A DNA stretch of 64,000 nt from the NCBI GenBank assembly GCA_008180335.1, contig VTEF01000004.1, positions 62,850 to 126,849 of the forward strand, in the 5' to 3' direction. This document shows, in pieces, positions 1 to 9,509 of this stretch. Numbering within the stretch: the stretch's first letter is position 1; every line of letters begins with the position of its first letter. Below the pieces are notes generated by a model. It did not search any database, was not told the origin of the DNA, and worked only from the letters and a program-made list of their open reading frames with translations. Position numbers and translations under genes: made by a program. Origin of the DNA: Priestia megaterium. Lineage in GTDB: Bacteria > Bacillota > Bacilli > Bacillales > Bacillaceae_H.

Positions 1-839
1 AAAACCCAACGTATAAAGAAGTATGTTCGGAAACAACAGGGCATTATGAAGCGGTTCAAATTACATTTGATCCAGATGTATTTTCATATGAAAAATTGCT
101 AGAACTGTACTGGCCTCAAATCGATCCTACTGATCCAGGTGGGCAATTTGCAGATCGAGGCGACTCGTATCGCACGGCTATCTTTTATCATAATGAGCGT
201 CAAAAGCAGCTAGCAGAAGAATCAAAGCAAAAACTAGCTGAAAGCGGTCTTTTTTCCAAACCGATTGTTACACAAATTTTACCGGCAAAACCATTTTATG
301 AGGCGGAAGAATACCATCAAGGCTATTACAAAAAGAATAGCTTCCGCTATGCGATGTACCGCCGAGGCTCTGGTCGAGACCAGTTTATAAAAGAAAATTG
401 GAAAGAGTTCGGTCGAGATGAGGAGTTAAAACAGCGTTTGACCCCGATTCAATATGAAGTGACACAAAATGATGCCACTGAACCACCGTTCCAAAATCAA
501 TTTTGGAATCATACAGAAGAAGGAATCTATGTAGATATCGTTTCAGGCGAACCTTTATTCAGTTCAAGAGATAAGTACGATGCAGGATGTGGGTGGCCCT
601 CTTTTACAAAGCCAATCAATAAAGAGGAAGTAAAAGAAAACATGGATGTTAGCCATCATATGGTTCGAACGGAAGTGCGAAGTAAAACAGCTAACTCTCA
701 CTTAGGCCATGTATTCGAAGATGGACCAACTGAGGCAGGCGGATTGCGTTATTGTATTAATTCTGCAGCACTTCGTTTTGTTTCAAAAGAAGATTTAGAA
801 AAAGAAGGATACGGAGAGTACGCTGCTTTATTTAAATAA
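1..839 (+). CDS. msrAB: Fused peptide methionine sulfoxide reductase MsrA/MsrB, 5' truncated
   Basis: The reading frame is open from the first base, so the start lies outside the window. The residues before the first internal start codon ([18 protein letters not shown]) are typical of the MsrA domain. MsrA reduces methionine-S-sulfoxide and MsrB the R-epimer, repairing oxidised proteins in the cytosol. The C-terminal part is MsrB: it has CGWPSF, the SHLGHVF stretch and [11 protein letters not shown], whose Cys is the catalytic one in this family. The zinc-binding CxxC pairs of some MsrB proteins are not seen. B. subtilis, as I recall, has separate msrA and msrB genes; here they are one frame. 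The gene ends in a hairpin shared with the converging ger operon. Confidence 0.93.
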   Translation, partial: NPTYKEVCSETTGHYEAVQITFDPDVFSYEKLLELYWPQIDPTDPGGQFADRGDSYRTAIFYHNERQKQLAEESKQKLAESGLFSKPIVTQILPAKPFYEAEEYHQGYYKKNSFRYAMYRRGSGRDQFIKENWKEFGRDEELKQRLTPIQYEVTQNDATEPPFQNQFWNHTEEGIYVDIVSGEPLFSSRDKYDAGCGWPSFTKPINKEEVKENMDVSHHMVRTEVRSKTANSHLGHVFEDGPTEAGGLRYCINSAALRFVSKEDLEKEGYGEYAALFK

Positions 840-874
840 AGTAAACCGTCTGTCCCTATTTGCTGCTAAAAGCA

Positions 875-911
875 AAAAAGAGTGAATCAAGTTGTTGATT
901 CACTCTTTTTT
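875..911. terminator. Bidirectional terminator between msrAB and gerB
   Basis: A 16-bp perfect stem (arms 875-890 and 895-910) with a 4-nt loop is bounded by A5 and T5 runs. It can end both the plus-strand msrAB transcript and the minus-strand ger transcript, and it overlaps the last codons of gerB. Confidence 0.85.
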
Positions 912-2023
912 TGTTCATCTTGTTTTGGCGGTTGTTTTTTATGCTGAATTTTAGAACGGATCAAACCAAATAAAAATAAAAAGGGGATGTAAAAGTAAAT
1001 GACGTACATGCCAAGACGCGATACATTGTTATTTAATTGATCGATCATTTTTCGGTTATCTAAAAACACCGAGAATACCAGTAAAATGACGATTAAAATT
1101 AATAAGTAGATCGAGGACTTTCCATTAAATGTTCGCTTTAATCCTCGGACTGTACACCAGAGGCTGATGCATATTGCGGGAAGGACAACAAGTAACCAGA
1201 GTGAAATAACGATGTATTCAAAGCGTTGGATAAACGGAATTTCAATAATTTTAGCCATTGTAAGTGTAGGCCAAATTGTCGTTTTTAATTGTCCTTGACT
1301 AAAATAAACAAAAGAAACAATGGTTAAAAACGCATACATAAAAGTAGTAAATAAAATCCCTGCTTGACCCCATTTTTGGCTTTTGGATCCGCTTTTAATG
1401 TATGGATAGAAAAAGAGAATGGTCTCAAAACCTAAATAGCCGAATGTTATCGTTTTAAATGATGTGAAAAGCTCTCCGAGACTATGGTCCAAGAAAGGAA
1501 GCAAGTTGTTTGCCTCTCCAAGGTAAAGAGGATAAAACAGCGAAAAAAATAATGGAAGAGGCAAGACCACTCCAAAAAAGGCGATGCCTGTAATTGTTCG
1601 AAAACCTCCGGATATGACGTAATAAATAAGCGGTAAATAAGCAAGTGAAACGAACCATGTTGCTAAGTTCGGAAACATCCATACTTGCAGCACTTCTATG
1701 TAGGTTCGGTAAATTGTGATCGCAAAGGTGAAAAAGTAAAGTGAAAACAACACATTTAATATATTTCCAATAAACTTCCCGAAATACACGCGATGAATGT
1801 CAACGATATCTGTATTTTCTCGTTTTAATATGTGAAAACACATCCAAAGTAATACGCACATGCTCAGCCCAGATGCAATTACCGCAATCCAAGCATCATG
1901 TCCGCCTCCTTTAATAATATAGCGTTGAAATCCTAAAATCCCAACGCCTATTTGAACAGAATGAATGAGAAAAAAGAGAAAAGAAGGTGATACTTGAAAC
2001 TCTTCCTTAATCGTATGGGTCAT
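887..2023 (-). CDS. GerB-family spore germination permease
   Basis: This 378-residue protein is almost entirely hydrophobic with about ten membrane segments, as in the APC-superfamily B subunits of Ger nutrient receptors. It begins MTHTIKEEFQVSPSFLFFLI and has the early GVGILGFQRYI stretch typical of GerB proteins. The B subunit binds the germinant and sits in the spore inner membrane. The start is the ATG at 2023 behind AGGAGGAAAGG. It lies 12 bp downstream of the GerC gene, so it is the last gene of an A-C-B operon, the order of B. subtilis gerK. The short C-terminal tail is charged (KKQPPKQDEQKK). Expression in the forespore is expected from the family but I could not assign a promoter. 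Confidence 0.9.
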   Translation of the reverse strand: MTHTIKEEFQVSPSFLFFLIHSVQIGVGILGFQRYIIKGGGHDAWIAVIASGLSMCVLLWMCFHILKRENTDIVDIHRVYFGKFIGNILNVLFSLYFFTFAITIYRTYIEVLQVWMFPNLATWFVSLAYLPLIYYVISGGFRTITGIAFFGVVLPLPLFFSLFYPLYLGEANNLLPFLDHSLGELFTSFKTITFGYLGFETILFFYPYIKSGSKSQKWGQAGILFTTFMYAFLTIVSFVYFSQGQLKTTIWPTLTMAKIIEIPFIQRFEYIVISLWLLVVLPAICISLWCTVRGLKRTFNGKSSIYLLILIVILLVFSVFLDNRKMIDQLNNNVSRLGMYVIYFYIPFLFLFGLIRSKIQHKKQPPKQDEQKKSESTT

Positions 2024-2035
2024 TATCCTTTCCTC

Positions 2036-3124
2036 CTATTCACTAATTCCTGTTTGGATGAGCTCGACATCTGCTTTTACCCGTATATCCATTGTTGGGT
2101 AGTTCGCTTTAAATGCCTCGCTATCAAAGTTTCTCGTTCGGCTGCGAACATAATCGGTAAAACAAATAGGGTCAACTTCTAAGTTTTGCAGCTTTTGAAT
2201 AAATTCGTCACTATTTTTTTCAAGAGTGGCTGTTAATTCCTCTTCAAGTATTTTTACATGTGCCGGGTTCGTTAGAGTGAGCCACTCAGGAAATTCTTTT
2301 ACCAATCCATTCACTTTTAAATGAGCAATGATAATTGGGTCTTGTTTTTTTCCTTTTAGTTCATAATTTGTTTTCGTGCGGATATTTTGAAGAACAACTT
2401 CTCCTTCATGTCCACTATGTTCAATTTTCATTGAGTATCTTCCGTGCTCTGTGCCATCAATTAGCAATTTCATTAAAAATGTCTCTTTCATTCCAATCGA
2501 CGTCATATATTTTTCCTTTTTAAATAATGCAAGGCCTTTCAGTTTTATTGCGTCTTTTTCCTGTGTAAGAATAGGCAGAAACGAATCACGGTCGTCACTA
2601 AAAAAACTAAATAAAAATGTTTGTAAATTCGTTCGAGGCAAATTCTCGCTTTTGATGTTTTGATCAATCAAATTTGAAATAAACTGATAGTCTTTAATTT
2701 TTTTACGTGTGACCGAACTAAGCATTTCATGAGCATTGCCATCTGTCATTGCCACTTTAAGAGTACGGCCTAAATCTGGATTGCGTGCAAGCGTATTGAC
2801 TAAATCTTCAATTCCGTGTTCAGCAAAATCCTGGCCAATAAGCACACTGCGCAGCTGCCCAAAAGCGATGGTAAGCGACGATTTATTGTTTAAATGAATC
2901 GGAATGTCAAATGGTGATTTTGCTTTTGCTGCAATAATACTTGGTTCTTCCGTGGGACCAAACTTAAAAATAGGATATAAAATCGTCCCTCTTACGTTAT
3001 CGGTGTCAGGGTCATAGTCGTAACCAAGCACGCTGACCACTTGAATTTCATCAATAATTTCACGATCTGCACAACTAGTTAGAAGAAGAATGCAACTAAA
3101 TAAGAGACTCCACTTTTTAAGCAT
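2036..3124 (-). CDS. Ger(x)C-family germination receptor lipoprotein
   Basis: This 362-residue C subunit begins with a lipoprotein signal peptide ending in LLLTSC, so Cys18 is the expected lipidated residue. The rest matches the GerC family: an early EIIDEIQVVSVLGYD segment and the central GLALFKKEKY motif. The C subunit is anchored on the outer face of the spore inner membrane and is needed for receptor assembly. It lies 19 bp after the gerA gene and 12 bp before gerB. The start is the ATG at 3124 behind a GGTGAGGCGG-like site. Confidence 0.92.
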   Translation of the reverse strand: MLKKWSLLFSCILLLTSCADREIIDEIQVVSVLGYDYDPDTDNVRGTILYPIFKFGPTEEPSIIAAKAKSPFDIPIHLNNKSSLTIAFGQLRSVLIGQDFAEHGIEDLVNTLARNPDLGRTLKVAMTDGNAHEMLSSVTRKKIKDYQFISNLIDQNIKSENLPRTNLQTFLFSFFSDDRDSFLPILTQEKDAIKLKGLALFKKEKYMTSIGMKETFLMKLLIDGTEHGRYSMKIEHSGHEGEVVLQNIRTKTNYELKGKKQDPIIIAHLKVNGLVKEFPEWLTLTNPAHVKILEEELTATLEKNSDEFIQKLQNLEVDPICFTDYVRSRTRNFDSEAFKANYPTMDIRVKADVELIQTGISE

Positions 3125-3143
3125 TTTTCCGCCTCACCTTACA

Positions 3144-4655
3144 TTATTCTTGATCTAAATTCTGTTTTTTCTTTGACTTGGACGGGTCATATCGAAACCA
3201 ATCTAACGGCCGTAAATAACTAGGTCGCTTTGCTGTATAATTATACGGCAAGCGCAAAAATGTATCCCGGTAATTCTTCGGACGAAACGGATACAAAGGG
3301 ACAAGGTAAGGCATGCCAAGTGATTGCAGTCTTATTAAATGAACGAGTAAGTAACAAAAACAAAAAACAATGCCTACTAGTCCAAAAGTAGCTGCAAATA
3401 GTACAAATGGAAAACGCAATAAGCGAATTGTGTTCGACATTTTGAAAATTGGTGTCGTGAACGATGCGAGTGCAGTTAAGGATACAATGATTAGTAAAAT
3501 ATTACTTGTTAATGCCGCTTCAACCGTTGCTTGCCCAATAACAATCCCACCGACAATCCCTAATGTTTGACCAACTTTCGATGGTAAGCGAGCCCCAGCT
3601 TCACGAAGAAGTTCAATGGTAATTTCTAAAAAAAGTACTTCTACAACAGGAGGAAATGGAACATTGGTCCTTGAGAAAATAATCGGACCGAGTAAGTCTT
3701 TTGGCAGCATCTCATAGTGATACGTAACAACTGCTACATAAAGAGGCGTAGCAAAAATCGAGAAAAATACGCCAAATGTGCGAATGAACCTAAAAAACGA
3801 ACCGAGTATCCATGGTAAATAGTAATCTTCAGGTGAAATGAAAAAATCTAATAAAGTGGACGGGCCTGTTACAGCATACGGAGATCCGCTTGAGAAAAAG
3901 GCAACCTGTCCATTTAATAGCGAAAATAAAACTCGGTCAATCCGTTCGGTTGTTAAAAAAAGCGGAAACGGAGTGTGTGAGTTATCCGAGATTAATTGGT
4001 CAAGCATTGTACTGTCAATTACAACGTCAAAGTCAAGGTCTTGCAGCCGTTGTGTCATCGTTTCTACATGCTGTGGATTTGTCACATCTTCTAAATAGGC
4101 GATGACAACTCTTGTTTTTGACTTGTTGCCAACTGTAATTTCTTTGAAAATTAAATTCTCAGAAATGAGCGTTTTCCTCATTAAATATAAGTTAACGTCT
4201 AAATCTTCGACAAAGCCAAGCTTAGGTCCAACGACACTAAATTCGTTTTCTGTTTCATTCTCTGTTCGAAAGCCCGTGTCAAAGCTTTGAACTTTAATGA
4301 GAGCCACTTCTTTATCATCTTTGTGAAGCTGAAACATCACATAGCCGCGCAGCAATTTTTCTAATATTTCTTGTACATCCTTTGTAACAGCAATATCTTC
4401 AATCGGTAATACGTTTTCGACTTCATGAACGCTGTTTAAAGTGAAGTCAATTTTCTGGAAAGGTTCTAATATTTTATCTTCTACACTTTGCATTTGAACG
4501 AGTTGTTTGAAGTACGTAATAATATATTTACGGTGCTGAGCTCCAATAGCTAATGTGGTAAAATCACTGGATTTGCTAAACTGATTTATGATTTCATCAA
4601 GCGACTTTTTAGGGTGATGATCCGCATTCTTTCGCTTTAATAAATTTTTAAACAT
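3144..4655 (-). CDS. GerA-family spore germination receptor subunit
   Basis: The A subunit of a nutrient germination receptor. The first half is soluble (GerA N-terminal domain). The second half has several membrane segments, starting around FFISPEDYYLPW, and the family motif FPPVVEVLFLEITIELLREAGARLP. The reading frame is open further upstream to a TTG at 4754, but that codon has no ribosome binding site. The ATG at 4655 (MFKNLLKRK) has GAGGGG seven bases upstream and gives 503 residues, so I take it as the start. It is the first gene of a gerA-gerC-gerB operon. A second, partial receptor set lies at 56-59 kb. Confidence 0.9.
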   Translation of the reverse strand: MFKNLLKRKNADHHPKKSLDEIINQFSKSSDFTTLAIGAQHRKYIITYFKQLVQMQSVEDKILEPFQKIDFTLNSVHEVENVLPIEDIAVTKDVQEILEKLLRGYVMFQLHKDDKEVALIKVQSFDTGFRTENETENEFSVVGPKLGFVEDLDVNLYLMRKTLISENLIFKEITVGNKSKTRVVIAYLEDVTNPQHVETMTQRLQDLDFDVVIDSTMLDQLISDNSHTPFPLFLTTERIDRVLFSLLNGQVAFFSSGSPYAVTGPSTLLDFFISPEDYYLPWILGSFFRFIRTFGVFFSIFATPLYVAVVTYHYEMLPKDLLGPIIFSRTNVPFPPVVEVLFLEITIELLREAGARLPSKVGQTLGIVGGIVIGQATVEAALTSNILLIIVSLTALASFTTPIFKMSNTIRLLRFPFVLFAATFGLVGIVFCFCYLLVHLIRLQSLGMPYLVPLYPFRPKNYRDTFLRLPYNYTAKRPSYLRPLDWFRYDPSKSKKKQNLDQE

Positions 4656-5335
4656 ATTAATGCCCCTCGCATTACGTCCTATTAATGGTAGTTTGTTCAG
4701 CTGTTTCCTTTTTATGCGAAGGATCTTTGGGACAAAATCATTGAATAAAGGCAAACATCAATGGTCGGACAATTATTATTTGGTAAGAGTAAAATAAATC
4801 AAGAAGGTTTTTAAATACAATGAGGTAGATATTTGTACCTGGTTACTAGGGTAATTTTGGGTATATTTATATATAAAAATCCCAAAAATATAGTATGATA
4901 TACATGCGAAATGTAATGATTAGTTCGTTTCTCATATGTATGTTGTTTAGTTTATATGTTAGAATTTTCATATTGAAATGATTACCATATACATAGGCTG
5001 GACGGTTCATCCATACGAACATCATGTGTGGGCCAATTAAAGTCTGCGAAGGAAGTAAAATGAAGCTTAAAACGATTTTTAAATGAATGTTTTATCTAAT
5101 ATCAATCATTGAGGTAGAGCGAATGAACCCATATGCTATTCTCTAGTATAAGCACTTTCCCCATCAACAATCGTTGAATGCTCTAGTTAAAACGATTTGT
5201 GTTAAGAAAATTCAGGTTAAATTTAAATACACTTTCAATTTATTCGTTAAGTCAATGAGCATATGTATAAAAAGAAATGAGCGAGGGTTGACACTATTGC
5301 CAATTTGAACAGTGTCTTTTAAGGGGGATGTAAAG
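4656..5335. other. Long intergenic region between divergent ger operon and response regulator
   Basis: No coding frame is convincing here. It must hold the promoters of the minus-strand ger operon and of the plus-strand regulator. One inverted repeat is visible (TTTTGGG at 4855-4861 and CCCAAAA at 4881-4887, separated by an AT-rich 19-nt loop). I could not assign a clear promoter. Confidence 0.5.
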
Positions 5336-6079
5336 ATGGATAAAATTAAGTTAATTATTGCAGATGATAACCACGATTCCGTCGAAATTTTAACGTATTT
5401 TATTGAGCAATTGCCTGAATTTGAACTGATTGGAACTTGTCACGACGGGGAACAGCTCGTACAAGAAGCAATGACTAAAAATCCAGATCTTTTACTTGTA
5501 GATATTAATATGCCGCATATAAGTGGGATGGATGCTATAAAAGAGTGTCTTAAAATTAAATCAGACTTAAAGTTTATTTTTATTACAGGGTACGATGAAT
5601 TTGCAGTGAAAGCATTTGAACTATCAGCACTTGACTACATTGTAAAGCCTATTGAAAAAACAAGATTATACATGGCACTTGAGCGCGCTAAAAAGTCAAT
5701 TCAATTACAAAGCAAACATATGGAGAAATCGCAACAGAAATTAAAGCGACTACCGGTTAAATTTAATAGTTCAACTTACTATGTTCCGATTGACGATATT
5801 ATTTTTATCGAGAAATCAGGGAAGAAATGTTTAATTTTTACTCAGTCTCGCACGTATGAAACGTATGAGAACATTAGTGAGATGTACATGTATTTAGATC
5901 CAACTATTTTTAGTCAAACGCATCGGTCTTATATTGTAAACTTACAAAAAATCTCTCATATCACACCGAAAAATGAAACATACCTTGTTTATTTTTTAGA
6001 TTTTGATGAGTATGCTCATATTTCAAAGTTAAAAATTCAAGAGGTTCAGAAGCAAATACATGCTTTAATGGAACATTAA
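5336..6079 (+). CDS. LytTR-family response regulator
   Basis: A 247-residue two-domain regulator. Residues 1-120 form a receiver domain with IIADDNHD, the phospho-acceptor Asp near residue 55 (LLLVDINMPHISG), the FITGYDEF switch region and the conserved Lys in DYIVKPIE. Residues about 140-247 form a LytTR DNA-binding domain (FIEKSGKKCLIF, FSQTHRSYIVNL). Such proteins bind paired direct repeats upstream of target genes. The ATG at 5336 has AAGGGGGATG seven bases upstream; the upstream in-frame start at 5312 lies before that site and is rejected. The next gene is a hybrid histidine kinase, but no LytS-like partner kinase is adjacent. Targets are unknown. Confidence 0.88.
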   Translation: MDKIKLIIADDNHDSVEILTYFIEQLPEFELIGTCHDGEQLVQEAMTKNPDLLLVDINMPHISGMDAIKECLKIKSDLKFIFITGYDEFAVKAFELSALDYIVKPIEKTRLYMALERAKKSIQLQSKHMEKSQQKLKRLPVKFNSSTYYVPIDDIIFIEKSGKKCLIFTQSRTYETYENISEMYMYLDPTIFSQTHRSYIVNLQKISHITPKNETYLVYFLDFDEYAHISKLKIQEVQKQIHALMEH

Positions 6080-6118
6080 TGCTTTTTACATAGGAATAGG
6101 TATATGTGCTAACAAAGC

Positions 6119-6152
6119 AGACGGAGCTATTGCAGTAGTTTCGTCTCTTTTT
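6119..6152 (+). terminator. Imperfect terminator after the response regulator gene
   Basis: A mismatched stem closed by AGACG and CGTCT is followed by CTTTTT. It suggests that the regulator and the following kinase are not one simple operon. Confidence 0.5.
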
Positions 6153-6203
6153 AGCTTACGTATAGAAGGCGAATAAAGAAACGGGAAGTGAAATGGAACT
6201 AAT

Positions 6204-9200
6204 ATGGCCATCTTGAATGGAGATTATAATATGTTTACAGTTGTATTATCAATTGTTGTAAGCGTTATGTCTGCTTATACAGCACTTGATATGCTAGAAC
6301 GAACGAATCGGGGAGAGAGTGTGAGCTATAGGTGGATAAGTATGTCCGCTTTTTCAATGGGAATGGGAGTTTGGTCGTTGCATTTTATTGGCATGCTGTC
6401 TGTTTACATGCCAGTTCATCTTAAATTCAATCATGAATTAACGCTCTTATCCTTTATTATTACGTTAGCAGGAGCATTCGTTGCTTTTTTGGCATACGCG
6501 AAATTTAAAAAAACAGTTTATGCTGGTTTAATGTTAGGGAGTTCAGTTGTTATTGCTCATTATATTGCTATAGCAGCAATTCAAATCGATGCCGAGATTC
6601 ATTACGACATCGTTAGTATTAGTTTTTCAATAATCATTGGGTTATTGCTTGCTATTTATGCGTTACGGTTATTTGAAACACAACGGAGTCAGCATCATAA
6701 AATGATTAAGCTGTTCAGCGCTATCATTTTAGGCAGCGGCATCTCAGGTATACATTACATTGGTATAGCAGGAGTGACAGTAACAGAAAGTGTTTATTTA
6801 CAGGGACGCTTTGAACAGTTTGTTCCCTATCAAGAGTCATTTGCTAATCTACTTGCTAGTGTAACAGTCACATTGCTCATTTTGTTTCTACTCGTAGCAG
6901 CGTTTAAAAAACATTCCGAGGCTCAAGCAAGCATGTTGAAAGAAGCATCTTATCAATCGTTGTTCAATTACAATCCTGATATCGTTTGTTCGGTAAATTT
7001 GAACGGGTATATCGATGCGATGAATACAAAAGGAAGAGATGCAACGGATTATATGATTCATGATGTGGCCAATATCCCTTTTTCTAGTCTTTTTAAAACA
7101 GATGAACATGATCAGATCGCTTCTTTCTTTCAACAGTCTTTAGCAGGAAAAGCTGTTAGTTATGAGGCAACTATTGTGAAACAAGCCGGTAAGGAATTGT
7201 ATGTAGAAGTAACGCAAATGCCTATTATTGTTGGCGGAGTCATTCACGGGGTGTATGTCATTGCAAAAGATATAACCAATCAAAAAAGAGCGCAAGAAAG
7301 ACTTCATATGCTTCAAGAAGAATTAAAGTTAACCTTAGCACAACAAGATGGGATTATTTTAAAATTAGTGAAACGAAATGAGCAATTTATTTATACGATG
7401 TGTGAAGGAAAGCTAATGAAACGGCTAGGTTGCCAATGTTCAGATGTCGTTGGTTTAACACTTAATGAGATCAGTTTAAAAACAGAATCAAAGGTGAAAC
7501 TTTTTGAGTATGAAAAAGCTTGGAGCGGCCAAGAGGTTTGGTTTGAAGGTGTCATGAAAGACATTAACTATTATGCTAAGTTAACGCCAATTAAGAAAGA
7601 TGGCCAAGTAATTGAAATTATTGGAACAGTGACGGATATTACAGGTTTGTACATGGCACAAGAACAATTGGCTAAAAGTGAAAGTATGTATCGTTCTGTG
7701 CTTTCCACGATGACAGAAGGACTTGTTTTTCATGATAAGCAAGGTGAAATTGTCGTAGCCAATCAGCATGCAGCCAATATTTTAGAAATGACTTACGAAG
7801 ATTTCTTAAAGTTAAACCCTACTGAATTAGAGTGGGAAGTCATTCATCCAGATGGACGATCATTTGAAGAAGAAGAAATTCCGTCTGTTAAGTGCTTAAG
7901 AACAGGACAGTCTAGCAAAAACGTTGTTATGGGTATTCATTTAACAGAAAAAAAGCTTATTTGGCTCTCAATAAACGCACAGCCGCTATCACAAAGTGAT
8001 TATTATGAAGGCGTTGTGGTGACATTTACTGATATTACAAAACAGCGCCAACAAGAAAGCGAATTGATTCGCTTCAATCAAGAGCTTACTTTAGCAAAAG
8101 AAGAGGCTGAAAAAGCTAATAAAGCAAAAACAGATTTTTTATCAAAAGTAAGCCATGAACTGCGAACACCGCTAAACAGTATTCTTGGCTATGCTCAAAT
8201 ACTGGCTGATCAAGGAAATGAACATTTGTCGCCAAAGCAGCTTGAACGAATTGATAAAATCAGCACAGCCGGAAAACATCTCCTGCATTTAATTAATGAA
8301 ACTTTAGATTTATCGAAAATTGAGGCGGGGCATTTAGCATTAAATATTCAACCTGTTTCCATAAATAAGGCAATTGAAGAAGCAATTAAAACGATGAAAC
8401 CGCTAGCTGAAAATCGTTATCTCTTTTTAAAGGTATATTCAGAAACGAATCAAGACGTATTCATTGAGGTCGATGAGTTGAGATTTCAACAAATTTTATT
8501 AAATCTGCTTACTAATGCTGTGAAATATTCACATCCTCATAAAGAGGTTAAAGTTCGTGTCATTAATCATGATCATGATGTAATCATTCGCGTGTCAGAT
8601 GAAGGAGTAGGGATTGCTGAGTCAGAATTACACAATATCTTTGAACCATTTTACCGTTCGCATACATTGGTCAAAGAGGGCACAGGCATTGGGTTGGCAC
8701 TTGTAAAACAGCTCGTTACCTTAATGAATGGAACGTATGGAGTAAGCAGTACAGAAGGAAAAGGAAGTACATTTTGGGTTACATTTCCTAAATCAAAAAG
8801 CAAACAAAAAGCTTCGATTAAAGCAGACAATGATTCTGTCTATCAACATAAAGCTCTCACTGATGTTGTAGACCTTGTATACGTGGAAGATAATGATGAA
8901 AATGTCGAATTAATGAGAGCTGTTTTTGCAAAATATGGGGCTATTAAGCTTCATGTTGCTAAAAATGGTCTTAGTGGACTTGAATTGATTCGTACTGTAA
9001 GGCCACATCTAATTTTAATTGATATGGATTTACCAGATATAACAGGTGTTGAATTATGCAAAAAAATTAAAGAACATACGGATTTAACTCAGATTCCTCT
9101 GATTGCTATTAGTGCAAATGCCATGCAACAAGACATTGATAAAGCACTTGTTAGCGGGTTTGAGGAGTATGTAACAAAACCTATTCACATTGAGTCCTTT

Positions 9201-9239
9201 TTTTTGTTGCTGCAACGAATACTTGATAAAAAAGTTTAA
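6204..9239 (+). CDS. MHYT-PAS hybrid sensor histidine kinase with receiver domain
   Basis: A 1011-residue membrane sensor. Residues about 1-240 are a seven-segment MHYT domain with three signature repeats (SLHFIGML, IAHYIAIA, GIHYIGIAG), a proposed metal or gas sensor. Two to three PAS modules follow (about 245-620). The kinase core has HisKA with SHELRTPLNSILGY (His near 650) and HATPase with NLLTNAVKYS, DEGVGI and GTGIGLALVKQL. A C-terminal receiver (about 888-1005) has VEDNDEN, LIDMDLPD and VTKPI. A second ATG at 6231 has a better ribosome site (TGGAGA), but MHYT proteins normally keep the GxYN residues encoded before it, so I keep 6204. A histidine phosphotransfer partner is expected but not seen here. 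Confidence 0.9.
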   Translation: MAILNGDYNMFTVVLSIVVSVMSAYTALDMLERTNRGESVSYRWISMSAFSMGMGVWSLHFIGMLSVYMPVHLKFNHELTLLSFIITLAGAFVAFLAYAKFKKTVYAGLMLGSSVVIAHYIAIAAIQIDAEIHYDIVSISFSIIIGLLLAIYALRLFETQRSQHHKMIKLFSAIILGSGISGIHYIGIAGVTVTESVYLQGRFEQFVPYQESFANLLASVTVTLLILFLLVAAFKKHSEAQASMLKEASYQSLFNYNPDIVCSVNLNGYIDAMNTKGRDATDYMIHDVANIPFSSLFKTDEHDQIASFFQQSLAGKAVSYEATIVKQAGKELYVEVTQMPIIVGGVIHGVYVIAKDITNQKRAQERLHMLQEELKLTLAQQDGIILKLVKRNEQFIYTMCEGKLMKRLGCQCSDVVGLTLNEISLKTESKVKLFEYEKAWSGQEVWFEGVMKDINYYAKLTPIKKDGQVIEIIGTVTDITGLYMAQEQLAKSESMYRSVLSTMTEGLVFHDKQGEIVVANQHAANILEMTYEDFLKLNPTELEWEVIHPDGRSFEEEEIPSVKCLRTGQSSKNVVMGIHLTEKKLIWLSINAQPLSQSDYYEGVVVTFTDITKQRQQESELIRFNQELTLAKEEAEKANKAKTDFLSKVSHELRTPLNSILGYAQILADQGNEHLSPKQLERIDKISTAGKHLLHLINETLDLSKIEAGHLALNIQPVSINKAIEEAIKTMKPLAENRYLFLKVYSETNQDVFIEVDELRFQQILLNLLTNAVKYSHPHKEVKVRVINHDHDVIIRVSDEGVGIAESELHNIFEPFYRSHTLVKEGTGIGLALVKQLVTLMNGTYGVSSTEGKGSTFWVTFPKSKSKQKASIKADNDSVYQHKALTDVVDLVYVEDNDENVELMRAVFAKYGAIKLHVAKNGLSGLELIRTVRPHLILIDMDLPDITGVELCKKIKEHTDLTQIPLIAISANAMQQDIDKALVSGFEEYVTKPIHIESFFLLLQRILDKKV

Positions 9240-9253
9240 TGGCTATTTTTTAA

Positions 9254-9282
9254 TTGACAAATTGGAAAACATTTCGTAAACT
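9254..9282 (+). promoter_or_regulatory. SigA-type promoter of the ykoY riboswitch transcript
   Basis: TTGACA at 9254-9259 and TAAACT at 9277-9282 are separated by 17 bp, placing the start of transcription shortly before the riboswitch. Confidence 0.65.
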
Positions 9283-9317
9283 GAGAATAACTTAATACAT
9301 TTACTTCAATACGGAGT

Positions 9318-9445
9318 AAAGGGGAGTAGCGTCAGGGAAACCTGAAGCAAAGTCGTCATTACATGGATGCGATCCATCGGCTTTGTTGGCATAGAAACTT
9401 TTTATGCTTAGCAAGACCTTTGCCATATTTGGCAAAGGTCTTTTT
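9318..9445 (+). ncRNA. yybP-ykoY Mn2+ riboswitch with terminator
   Basis: The leader starts with the conserved AAAGGGGAGTAGC, has a GTCAGGGAAACCTGA hairpin, a TTGGCATAGA stretch and ends in AGCAAGACC, all signatures of the yybP-ykoY (manganese) class. The expression platform is a stem at 9413-9440 with loop ATATTT followed by T5. Its first arm overlaps the 3' end of the aptamer, so Mn2+ binding should prevent terminator formation. It precedes a TerC-family gene, the classic target. Confidence 0.93.
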
Positions 9446-9509
9446 GTGTTTTCTTCTTTAAAAAGGGAAAAAGATTAATAAGACAAACAGAAATGAGAGG
9501 AGATCAAAT

